A stretch of DNA of 8,888 bases from Cyanobacteria bacterium UBA11153. GTDB lineage: Bacteria; Cyanobacteriota; Cyanobacteriia; Cyanobacteriales; Coleofasciculaceae. The stretch covers positions 1-8,888 of the forward strand of contig DOIX01000018.1 in NCBI GenBank assembly GCA_003511885.1, read 5' to 3'. The notes under the pieces are model-generated. The model was not told the DNA's origin, ran no database searches, and was given only the letters and a program-made list of their open reading frames with translations. The translations under genes and the position numbers were made by a program. This document shows positions 1 through 5,875 of the stretch, piece after piece. Position 1 is the first letter of the stretch; the number at the start of each line of letters is the position of its first letter.

Positions 1-884
1 CCCCCAGTCCCCGTTGTCAGGGGTAATCCAAAAGACTTTAACACATTAAACAATCCCCAACGAGTACTATTGACTGCTGCTGCATCTTTTAAGGGTGTTT
101 TTGCTTGACTCAATATCCTATTTAAAACTTGTGGCTTATTTTTGAGAAAGTCTTTAATGTCTTGGTCACCTTTTTGTTGATTGCACTGGTGGCAAGCCAA
201 ACTTAGATTAGATATACGGTGAGAACCTCCTCTTGATTTTGGTTGAATATGTTCGATTTCTAGTGGGACATCTTTGACACCACAATAAGCACATTTTCTC
301 TGCCACTTGGCTAAAAGATATTCGCGGCATTCATAACCAAATAATGTTCCTTGTTGATACTCCGTTCCCTGAATTTCTGGATTCTGTAGGGCTTGAGTAT
401 CAAACTTAACTAGTTCTTGAGCAATTGCACCAACAGGAGCAAATTTTTGGATACGTTTCACCCAAGTACTAGTTGTGAGAATCCGATGCTGTAATGATGG
501 GGCTAACCAGCCATTGGGGCGCTTGCGGTTAAGAAATCTGGCTTGCCGATAACGAGTCTTGCGATTTCTTCTGCCTCGGCGTACGATTCGACGCTGAAGT
601 AAAGCTGACTTGATTGCTTCACCTCGATGCTCTAATTCCATCGCCCAAATCGCTTCGTTTCTGTCAGTAACTAAGGCAATACCAGTAACCTTTGAACCGG
701 GGTCAATTTTGAGAGTGAGTGGGTGAATCAGGGGATTCTCCACAACTCTTTTCAAGATCAAAGTGAAAGGATATCGCCTAAATACAGCAGCTTTTCCCGA
801 CTCCAGTAATTTACGAGCTTGGGCTGGATGTACTGGATTTAGAGGTGTTTTGTGAGAGTCAATTAGAAAAACGTAATTTGACAT
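1..884 (-). CDS. iscB: IscB RNA-guided endonuclease (C-terminus beyond window edge)
   Basis: IscB is the transposon-encoded ancestor of Cas9, which cuts DNA specified by an omega RNA. The start ATG is the complement of 882-884, and 294 codons run open to the edge. Visible in order: an N-terminal PLMP domain (about residues 1-43, with TPLNPVHPAQARKLL); RuvC-I at LKIDPGSKVTGIAL with catalytic D61; an arginine-rich bridge helix (about 95-122, RRIVRRGRRNRKTRYRQ); RuvC-II with E157 in AIAQELVKFD; and an HNH domain with zinc pairs C198/C201 and C231/C234 and catalytic H212 in LEIEHIQPKSRGGS. RuvC-III should lie in the missing 100-odd residues, since family members usually have 400-500. All visible catalytic residues are present, so the protein looks active as far as it can be read. 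The HNH domain excludes IsrB, which lacks it. The non-coding DNA upstream on the same strand fits its omega RNA. Confidence 0.93.
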   Translation of the reverse strand, partial: MSNYVFLIDSHKTPLNPVHPAQARKLLESGKAAVFRRYPFTLILKRVVENPLIHPLTLKIDPGSKVTGIALVTDRNEAIWAMELEHRGEAIKSALLQRRIVRRGRRNRKTRYRQARFLNRKRPNGWLAPSLQHRILTTSTWVKRIQKFAPVGAIAQELVKFDTQALQNPEIQGTEYQQGTLFGYECREYLLAKWQRKCAYCGVKDVPLEIEHIQPKSRGGSHRISNLSLACHQCNQQKGDQDIKDFLKNKPQVLNRILSQAKTPLKDAAAVNSTRWGLFNVLKSFGLPLTTGTG

Positions 885-904
885 CTTCTGTCAACCTTAT
901 TACT

Positions 905-1144
905 AAGTAATGTTTGCCGCGTCAATGTTGAAATGGCTTGATGGGAAAACGACACTACAGTTATAAACCTCTTCACTGATTACTTAATCGTTTTCGACAG
1001 AGCTACAAGCTGGCGTTTACTTATAGGTGTCATCACCAAATCAACGTAGTCATTTATGACTGAGACTGCACGCGCCGACTTGGGGCAAAAATCGAGGAAT
1101 GCCTAGTTATGCCTAGGTTTTTCGGAGCGGTTAAAACCAAGTCG
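905..1144 (-). ncRNA. Candidate IscB omega RNA (HEARO-type), read toward iscB
   Basis: This gene-free stretch directly upstream of iscB is where omega RNAs of the IscB family are encoded. Reading on the minus strand, the 5' part forms a long hairpin: CGACTTGG (1137-1144) pairs perfectly with CCAAGTCG (1076-1083), enclosing an A5/T5 helix and an apical CCTAG/CTAGG stem near 1103-1118. Next come hairpins AGTCAT/ATGACT (1048-1061) and GGTG/CACC (1026-1037). A nested set follows: TAAAC/GTTTA (1015-1019 with 964-968), CTCT/AGAG (999-1002 with 969-972) and GATT/AATC (986-989 with 978-981). The segment GCCAGCTTGTAGCTC near 1000-1014 resembles, from memory, GCCAGTTGATGGAGC of the OgeuIscB omega RNA. 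The 5' end is inferred from the first stem. The 3' end is not defined and may run to the iscB start. No covariance model was run. Confidence 0.66.
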
Positions 1145-1271
1145 CTTCACTTCATCTCCAGAGAGATTTTCATCAAACCTTGGCGCAGTCAATATACCCT
1201 ACCCGCCTCCACCATTCTCATCCTCTGATGTCAAGATTATCCCATATTAGCATAGACAAAGAATACAGAGG

Positions 1272-1331
1272 GCTGAACCCCTTAAGTCGCTTTCATCCCC
1301 GCAGCTTATGCACAGGGGAGGGGTTCTCAGC
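1272..1331. repeat. Long imperfect inverted repeat upstream of tnpA
   Basis: The outer arms GCTGAACCCCT (1272-1282) and AGGGGTTCTCAGC (1319-1331) pair with a two-base bulge. An inner CCCC/GGGG stem (1297-1300 with 1315-1318) continues into GCA/TGC with a five-base loop, so most of the 60 bases fold. It lies 78 bases before the tnpA start. It may be a subterminal structure of the IS607 element, a folded leader, or, on the minus strand, a leftover of another transposon end; GGGGTTCA-like 3' motifs occur in TnpB omega RNAs. Which of these applies cannot be told from the sequence. Confidence 0.6.
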
Positions 1332-1388
1332 TTCTAGGATATTCTCGTAAATTCGCTAGACATTGCCGGGCATTGCCTTAGACTAGAG

Positions 1389-1394
1389 AAGGAG
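1389..1394 (+). promoter_or_regulatory. Ribosome binding site of tnpA
   Basis: AAGGAG is a strong Shine-Dalgarno match. The in-frame TTG at 1395 touches it and cannot be its start, while the ATG at 1410 lies 15 bases downstream, somewhat far but usable. The ATG at 1405 is out of frame. The start at 1410 is therefore preferred. Confidence 0.6.
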
Positions 1395-1409
1395 TTGAAA
1401 AATAATGCC

Positions 1410-2036
1410 ATGTCCGAGAAATACGTCTCACCAAGCGAAGCAGCTAAGACTTTAGGGGTTAACGAAAGAACCCTGCGACGTTGGGAAGAAGCAGGGAAAA
1501 TCCCAGCCTTCCGGACACCGGGAGGCAAAAGGCGTTACGACATCTCAGGGTTTACAGTTAAGTCTGCTCGAACTACCGTCGTCTATGCCAGAGTCTCAAA
1601 CCCAAAACACCGAGAAGAGTTGCAACGTCAATGTGACTATCTCCAATCTAAATATCCGACAGCCGAAGTAATTTCAGAAGTTGGCGGCGGGCTTAATTAC
1701 AAAAGAAAAAAATTTCTCGCCTTAATGGAGCGAGTTATCTCAGGAGATATCGAGCGGATTGCGATCGCATATAAAGACAGACTCGCCCGATTTGGATTTG
1801 ATTTCTTTGTGTGGCTCTGTGCCAAATATTCTTGCGAAATCGTAGTTCTCAACCAAGTTGAATTATCTCCCCAGCGCGAAATGGTAGAAGACATCCTTGC
1901 CATCCTCCACACCTTCTCAGGAAGATTGTACGGACTCAAAAAATACCAATCTGAAATTACTCGGGATGAAAGTTTACCCAAAGCCGAATTTCCATCAAAT
2001 CTGGAAAAAGTGGATAGCGACGAATCAATATTGTGA
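1410..2036 (+). CDS. tnpA: IS607-family serine transposase TnpA
   Basis: A site-specific serine recombinase of 208 residues that excises and inserts IS607-type elements through a covalent serine-DNA intermediate. Residues about 5-48 are a MerR-like winged helix-turn-helix (YVSPSEAAKTLGVNERTLRR, then FRTPGGKRRYD), the DNA-binding head placed N-terminally in this family. The catalytic domain begins at VVYARVSNPKHREELQRQ, with nucleophile S63 and nearby R61. AYKDRLARFGF is the conserved arginine motif typical of IS607 TnpA, and a helical tail follows. Length and motifs match intact family members and no frameshift is seen. The 3' end overlaps the tnpB remnant in another frame, the arrangement expected for IS607. 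The gene diverges from iscB. A MerR regulator is excluded by the recombinase domain. Confidence 0.93.
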   Translation: MSEKYVSPSEAAKTLGVNERTLRRWEEAGKIPAFRTPGGKRRYDISGFTVKSARTTVVYARVSNPKHREELQRQCDYLQSKYPTAEVISEVGGGLNYKRKKFLALMERVISGDIERIAIAYKDRLARFGFDFFVWLCAKYSCEIVVLNQVELSPQREMVEDILAILHTFSGRLYGLKKYQSEITRDESLPKAEFPSNLEKVDSDESIL

Positions 2037-2097
2037 CCTATATTTCGCACCATACAGCAGCCTGCAGCCCCATAAGGTACACCTGAAACAATACTGA
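1966..2097 (+). pseudogene. tnpB: Remnant of tnpB (N-terminal fragment, IS607 partner)
   Basis: In the frame +1 to tnpA, MKVYPKPNFHQIWKKWIATNQYC reads like the start of TnpB, whose N-terminus has a pattern of KV(R/K)xYP followed by Q-x-x-x-x-K/R-W and a Y/W-C-type segment; cyanobacterial TnpBs commonly look like this. The overlap with the tnpA 3' end is the normal IS607 gene order. After about position 2035 the similarity stops, and a TGA at 2095-2097 ends the frame at 44 codons from the ATG, against about 400 for TnpB. The RuvC and zinc-finger parts are absent, so no nuclease can be made. Translation may originally have begun upstream of this ATG. The identification rests on a short stretch and is moderate. 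Confidence 0.6.
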
Positions 2098-2125
2098 ACA
2101 AAACTTTGTATATTATGGGTGTACC
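2076..2125. repeat. Inverted repeat GGTACACC/GGTGTACC after the tnpB remnant
   Basis: GGTACACC (2076-2083) and GGTGTACC (2118-2125) are perfect 8-base inverted copies, 34 bases apart. CATAA precedes the left arm and TTATG precedes the right arm, so the two blocks are rearranged as well as inverted. The loop contains the stop of the tnpB remnant. It could mark the right end of the IS607 element or its recombinase-binding region. Confidence 0.5.
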
Positions 2126-2299
2126 TCACTCATGTGAAATCAAGTATCATACTGCTCTTTTGATGGAACGGGGAACAGGGAACAGGAAATAGGCCACAGG
2201 GGAGGGGAAAATAGTTTTCCTGAGATTACAGTATACAAAGTTACAGTAAACATTAAATTAGTAATTAATTTTTACAACAAATCCGATCTCCCCAGCTCA

Positions 2300-2317
2300 C
2301 CCGATCTGGGGATCGGG
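2300..2317. repeat. Perfect 7-bp hairpin CCCGATC/GATCGGG
   Basis: Arms 2300-2306 and 2311-2317 surround the loop TGGG. No T-tract follows on either strand, so a classical terminator is not supported. It lies in filler DNA downstream of the IS607 element. Confidence 0.55.
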
Positions 2318-2518
2318 AGCTACTGTTCCCTTGCCCATTCCCCACTTCGGGATCCGCTCTTCCCTTAGCCATTATCCATTCCTTAATTCACACTTTCTTC
2401 ATCAAATCTTTACACAAACCCAAGGAAATTAATAAATCGAGGGTGTTGAAATAGAGTAAAATAAATATACAGGTTCTAAGATCGTCAAAAATCGAGAAAG
2501 ACATCAGAGTATAGTTTT

Positions 2519-2544
2519 GTAAAAAAAAATCCCATTTTTTTTAC
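2519..2544. repeat. A-tract/T-tract palindrome
   Basis: GT followed by nine A and a T (2519-2530) faces A, eight T and AC (2534-2544) across CCC, making an almost pure A:T stem with one extra A. A stem this poor in G:C is not a standard terminator. Replication slippage, bent DNA or an AT-rich regulatory site are alternatives. Confidence 0.55.
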
Positions 2545-2746
2545 AGTCTTACAGACTAGTCGTTCGCAGTATTTGCCGCAAACAAACGGCTAAATGTTAG
2601 ATTCAGGGTACTCCGGATTCTTTGAGCCAAAAATAGGGATTAGATCCCAGACTAGCTTGAAGATTTGATACTATCAATATTCCTTGGTGGTAGATAAATA
2701 ATAATTGAAAATAATGAACTAGTTTTGTGACTGACGGTGACTAACA

Positions 2747-3250
2747 ATGACACAACTCGCTCTGATCCCCAAACCATGTACTCAACCCACGGAAATCCTG
2801 AGTCGCTTGCACACTGGACAACTACTTAGGGTGAATGCTTCTCGCGGCAATGCGATCGTCATCTGTCATCGCCACCACGCGGAATTGGCAGGACCTGGTG
2901 CTGCTGTCGGTGGACTCTTCGATCTCGATTGCAGTCGGGTAATTCCGGTAGGGAATGTCTCTCTAGTTTATCCCGAATCTCGGATTGCGAGAAAAACAGC
3001 ATATCAGTTTCGCCAGCGGTGGATTTTGTTTACTCAACACGCGATGAAGAGTTACGTGCCATTGGAGCGAGCTGAACATATTTTAATGTTACTTTACAAA
3101 TACTTTGAGCCGAAACTAATTGACCAGCTCCCAGACGAAATTATTTCTCAGCTTGTGGGAGTTTTTCCCAAAACTATTAGGATGGTACGTCAATCCTGGA
3201 AAAATCAACAGTTAAGTATGCCGCAACCAGCGGCAGAAGCGATGGTTTAG
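2747..3250 (+). CDS. Conserved-looking hypothetical protein, 167 residues
   Basis: I do not recognise a named family. The sequence is globular and protein-like: a proline-containing N-terminus (MTQLALIPKPCTQPTEIL), a probably beta-rich middle (QLLRVNASRGNAIVICHRHHA, then VGGLFDLDCSRVIPVGNVSLVYP) and a helical C-terminal half with many aromatic and basic residues (RKTAYQFRQRWILF, RAEHILMLLYKYFEP). The last part, SQLVGVFPKTIRMVRQSW, could be a helix-turn-helix-like or other small helical unit, but this is not secure. No signal peptide, membrane segment or catalytic motif is seen. The ATG at 2747 is the first in frame with this composition and has no clear Shine-Dalgarno, as is frequent in cyanobacteria. 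It stands alone, facing the membrane protein gene across 86 bases. A cyanobacteria-restricted family is likely but not shown. Confidence 0.7.
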   Translation: MTQLALIPKPCTQPTEILSRLHTGQLLRVNASRGNAIVICHRHHAELAGPGAAVGGLFDLDCSRVIPVGNVSLVYPESRIARKTAYQFRQRWILFTQHAMKSYVPLERAEHILMLLYKYFEPKLIDQLPDEIISQLVGVFPKTIRMVRQSWKNQQLSMPQPAAEAMV

Positions 3251-3336
3251 GTTTTAAATTATGAAATAAAATGACAAAGAAGAAATTTTGAATTTATTCC
3301 CCATTACCCATTCCCCTTTTTAACTTTTGACTTTAA

Positions 3337-5307
3337 TTAAGTATCGGTATTAGGAATGTCATGGGATGGTTTAGGTTTTTTACCAACTTTACCGATATCA
3401 ACGATCTTACGGAGTATATCGTACCAAAAAGAAGATCCCATAGAAATAGCAATAGCTGTGATAGACCAGCCCAATATGTATCTTATATCTCCCAGCCCCT
3501 TTCGATTTTGACTTTGATTTTTCCGGTTGACTTCTCCCCAGCCAATCGGTAAGGTGAGACTCTCTGTTGCTTGATTGATTTCCTGAATAGCTTCGGGTGT
3601 TAGCTCAGAATTATTATCTACTATATTATTGGCAGTTTGAGCAATCGCAGCTCTTAATGCTTCATCCTTGGAGAGCATGTTAAACATGTGTAATGTATCA
3701 GCATTAGCTGCTAAAGCCACAATAAACCCGATGATAATTGCCACAAGTTTCGCATTCCGCTTGTATACTCCAGAGGCTCTTTCCATTGAGCGATCGAACC
3801 AACTAGAAACCTCCTGCTCAAATTTATTTAAGTCTTCCTTGACATCTTCAAACTTAGTTTGAGTCTTGGCGGCAAGGATAACTAAATTTTGACGAGTTGC
3901 TTCTGGTAAATTTAATTCTAATAATTGAGATATTTTCTGTTCTAAAAACTCAATTTCTTTGACATGTTGCAAGTTATCTAAAAAGGCAAGAATTATCAAT
4001 ACTCTCTTCGGCGTTGAGGATAATTCTTCATCTTCTTCACTTTCAATGTTTTGTCTGAATTTATGAGATAGACAATCGTATTGCTCTTTAATGCTTGCCT
4101 GATAGCCAGAATATATTTCATGAATATTGGCAATTAAACTAACTTTATTAGCCTCCTGTTTGTCATCTAAACTATTAATAATATTGATGATTTGAGCGTG
4201 CTGATATGTAGATGTATTGCCACTGATTACGATCCTAATCTCATCGCAAATATTTTGAATTTCTTCAGATATTTCATCAGACTGATATCCTTGAATCGAT
4301 TCTTGCCACATATCAATAAACTCAATAGTTTTTTGATTAGCTTCTTGAGCTGCTGTAATTTGGGCTTCTTGTTCGATAACTTGTTTTTGATTTTTATATG
4401 TTTGCCAGCGTTCAGATATTTCCTTTGCTTGCCAAATTATTTTTAATAATTCCTGAATATTTGGTTGTAATTGTCGTAATAGATACAGTCGATCGTTAGG
4501 ATTATTTCCTAGTGTTTCTTCCTTAAGGATTTCGAGTTTTGATATTTGCTCCGATGGCAGATAATTATGACATTTTTGAATATAGTGGTCTAAGTCATCG
4601 GCGATTTTGTCAACAGTCATAACCAAATCCGCTTGCTTGTTATCAAAAAAGAAAATAACTTTGTTTGATTTATTCCTTAGTCTGTAAAAATCCTTGAATA
4701 TTTCAGTTCTTTGTTGGCTTGCCTCATCCTCTGCAATCGCTAAATTTTGTAAATATTTATTCAATTCTTTTTTGTTTTTTAAACTCAAATTGAATCTATT
4801 AATTGAGTTATCGTATTCTGCCAAAATGTCACCAATTTTGTTCAAGAGCTTCTCTCGCAGGAAAATTCGCAGATTCAAGGCGGTAATCTTACGCATTAGT
4901 TCTGGTATCTTCAAGGTATCCAGTAAACTAGATGCAAAAACTTGCGACGACATAAATGAAGGGCCGCTATTGTTTTTACCAAAAATCTTGGGCTTGCCCA
5001 AGCGAAACATTGAACCTATCATTCTACTGAATTTACGAGGAATTGTCGCCAAAAATCCTTTAGCTTCTTGATTGAGTCCTTTGATTAAAGGATTTTCATA
5101 AATTTGATTGGCTAGTTGTCTAACCTTGGTTACATCTTCGCCCTGATTATCACCAGACAAAAGACCTTCAATCGATTCCTTTAAATGAACTGCTCTCCAC
5201 TGTAATAGGGTTGTGAGTAGTTCCTGGATTTCCGAAGCTAGCAAGCTTAAAATCAGATAAATGAAAATTAAACTAATCGTAATATTAACAAGTGTAGGAA
5301 TGTTCAT
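3337..5307 (-). CDS. Large membrane-anchored protein with helical insert, function unknown
   Basis: The protein has 656 residues. Residues about 8-31 (VNITISLIFIYLILSLLASE) form a membrane segment, followed by IQELLTTLLQWRAVHLKESI, a pattern I know from a widespread uncharacterised bacterial membrane family. The C-terminus matches the same family: a second segment at about 520-537 leads into ALAANADTLHMFNMLSKDEA, then LPIGWG, a third segment at about 610-628, and MGSSFWYDILRKIVDI, comparable to the family's GAPFWFDLLNKLVN. Between them, about 450 residues are polar, helix-rich and partly coiled-coil (around 290-330, many Q/E/K), which makes this member longer than usual. The segment arrangement suggests a membrane-tethered cytoplasmic domain. 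A Shine-Dalgarno-like AAGGTAG precedes the ATG. petL-like lies upstream on the same strand, 186 bases away behind a hairpin, so co-transcription is doubtful. No enzymatic motif is visible. Confidence 0.83.
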   Translation of the reverse strand: MNIPTLVNITISLIFIYLILSLLASEIQELLTTLLQWRAVHLKESIEGLLSGDNQGEDVTKVRQLANQIYENPLIKGLNQEAKGFLATIPRKFSRMIGSMFRLGKPKIFGKNNSGPSFMSSQVFASSLLDTLKIPELMRKITALNLRIFLREKLLNKIGDILAEYDNSINRFNLSLKNKKELNKYLQNLAIAEDEASQQRTEIFKDFYRLRNKSNKVIFFFDNKQADLVMTVDKIADDLDHYIQKCHNYLPSEQISKLEILKEETLGNNPNDRLYLLRQLQPNIQELLKIIWQAKEISERWQTYKNQKQVIEQEAQITAAQEANQKTIEFIDMWQESIQGYQSDEISEEIQNICDEIRIVISGNTSTYQHAQIINIINSLDDKQEANKVSLIANIHEIYSGYQASIKEQYDCLSHKFRQNIESEEDEELSSTPKRVLIILAFLDNLQHVKEIEFLEQKISQLLELNLPEATRQNLVILAAKTQTKFEDVKEDLNKFEQEVSSWFDRSMERASGVYKRNAKLVAIIIGFIVALAANADTLHMFNMLSKDEALRAAIAQTANNIVDNNSELTPEAIQEINQATESLTLPIGWGEVNRKNQSQNRKGLGDIRYILGWSITAIAISMGSSFWYDILRKIVDIGKVGKKPKPSHDIPNTDT

Positions 5308-5440
5308 TTAGGCTACCTTTTACTGATTTTGAATAGGGATATACTCATTAATAAATGAATTGTGTCTATCCGTTATGTTAAGTTTCTTGATGTTGACAAT
5401 CTCGATGGAGAATTGGTGTAATGGACAATCTGATGACGGA

Positions 5441-5478
5441 GGATACACGGATTGATCGATGAATTAATCCGTGTATCC
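5441..5478 (-). terminator. Near-perfect 16-bp hairpin downstream of petL-like gene
   Basis: GGATACACGGATT (5441-5453) and AATCCGTGTATCC (5466-5478) are perfect inverted copies. Including a G:T pair, the stem grows to 16 bp with a six-base loop (5457-5462). It starts 16 bases after the petL-like stop on the minus strand, a good place for transcription termination or mRNA 3'-end protection. No T-tract follows on that strand, a feature often absent in cyanobacteria. The symmetry would also suit a dimeric regulator acting on the membrane-protein gene. Confidence 0.6.
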
Positions 5479-5493
5479 TTGTATTGCCAAGGG

Positions 5494-5595
5494 TTAAATC
5501 AACTTGACAGCCTTGAGAGTGAAAAATATCGTTAGGGCAACGCCAGCAGCACCACCGAGGATTACAAAGTAGGCAATAGCTCCAGATGCAGACAT
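5494..5595 (-). CDS. petL: Cytochrome b6f complex small subunit PetL-like (33 residues)
   Basis: A 33-residue single-span membrane peptide: MSASGAIAYFVILGG, then a hydrophobic helix (residues about 6-27), ending in TLKAVKLI. Cyanobacterial PetL, a peripheral one-helix subunit that stabilises the thylakoid cytochrome b6f complex, has the same size, an A-x-x-Y-hydrophobic start and a (R/K)xxKLI end, as in Mastigocladus PetL. A Shine-Dalgarno GGAG (complement of 5604-5607) precedes the ATG at suitable distance, supporting translation. It is divergent from aroB and followed by a strong hairpin, so probably monocistronic. Other one-helix photosynthetic peptides (PetM, PetG, PetN, PsaM) match less well. 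The length makes the family call moderate, but a real small gene is well supported. Confidence 0.72.
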   Translation of the reverse strand: MSASGAIAYFVILGGAAGVALTIFFTLKAVKLI

Positions 5596-5687
5596 TTAGA
5601 TTTCTCCAGAAGAAAGGATGATATTCCTCTATTGAACCATCTCTTGGGACGTATAGCGAGGGACTGGGGACTAGGGACTAGGGGCAG

Positions 5688-5750
5688 GGGAGATAAGGGA
5701 GACAGGGGAGACAAGGGAGATAAGGGAGACAAGGGAGACAAGGGAGACAA
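5688..5750. repeat. Seven tandem 9-bp repeats, GGGAGACAA type
   Basis: Seven consecutive 9-bp units run from 5688: GGGAGATAA, GGGAGACAG, GGGAGACAA, GGGAGATAA and three more GGGAGACAA. Together with flanking DNA (5666-5761) there are about twelve G-tracts of three to five, spaced mostly by four to six bases. Open frames across it encode only GDK or SPL triplets and are not genes. It lies between petL-like and aroB, 126 bases before the aroB start. Confidence 0.85.
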
Positions 5751-5875
5751 GGGGGCGGGGGAGAGGAGGAGAATTAAAATTCAAGACTATGCCTGGAAAG
5801 TCCTTACCCTGGATAATTGAGTTGCGGTGTCTGTGGTGAGATAAAATAATTGCTTGGCAAAAAGGGTTTTGGGTA

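Larger units (their letters stand above)
1272..2125 (+). mobile_element. IS607-family element, tnpA intact and tnpB deleted; ends approximate
   Basis: The element is defined by an intact IS607-type serine transposase gene overlapping a truncated tnpB in the usual tnpA-tnpB order. IS607 elements lack terminal inverted repeats and make no target duplication, so the ends cannot be read directly. The limits given are the hairpin before tnpA and the inverted repeat after the tnpB remnant, and both are guesses. The left flank is the iscB/omega RNA unit, so the two elements are either neighbours or one was inserted beside the other. Confidence 0.45.
2126..2746. other. Gene-free spacer with hairpins and low-complexity tracts
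   Basis: No frame here has protein-like composition of useful length. Contents in order: a GGGAACA direct repeat in a G-rich run (2170-2210); a perfect hairpin CCCGATC/GATCGGG with a four-base loop (2300-2317); C-rich CCCATTCCCC-type filler (2330-2390) common between cyanobacterial genes; an A9/T8 palindrome (2519-2544); a small AGTCT/AGACT hairpin (2546-2558); and a GCCG/CGGC hairpin near 2575-2590. The last 100 bases are AT-rich and presumably contain the promoter of the next gene, but no clear -35/-10 pair stands out. Confidence 0.6.

Noticed and set aside
1697..2101. 134-codon minus-strand frame opposite tnpA
   Set aside because: It lies antisense to an intact transposase gene, and its composition is not protein-like.
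2170..2210. Short GGGAACA direct repeats as a possible CRISPR or phage attachment site
   Set aside because: Only two adjacent copies with no spacers; this low-complexity G-rich filler is common between cyanobacterial genes.
4694..5071. 125-codon plus-strand frame within the membrane protein gene
   Set aside because: It is antisense to the clearly coding minus strand; its hydrophobic composition is what the complement of Lys/Glu/Asn-rich coding DNA gives.
5632..5820. Collagen-like GDK-repeat reading frame on the plus strand, and the SPL-repeat frame on the minus strand
   Set aside because: Both are translations of the 9-bp tandem repeat, have no ribosome binding site or flanking protein-like sequence, and lie in a divergent spacer.
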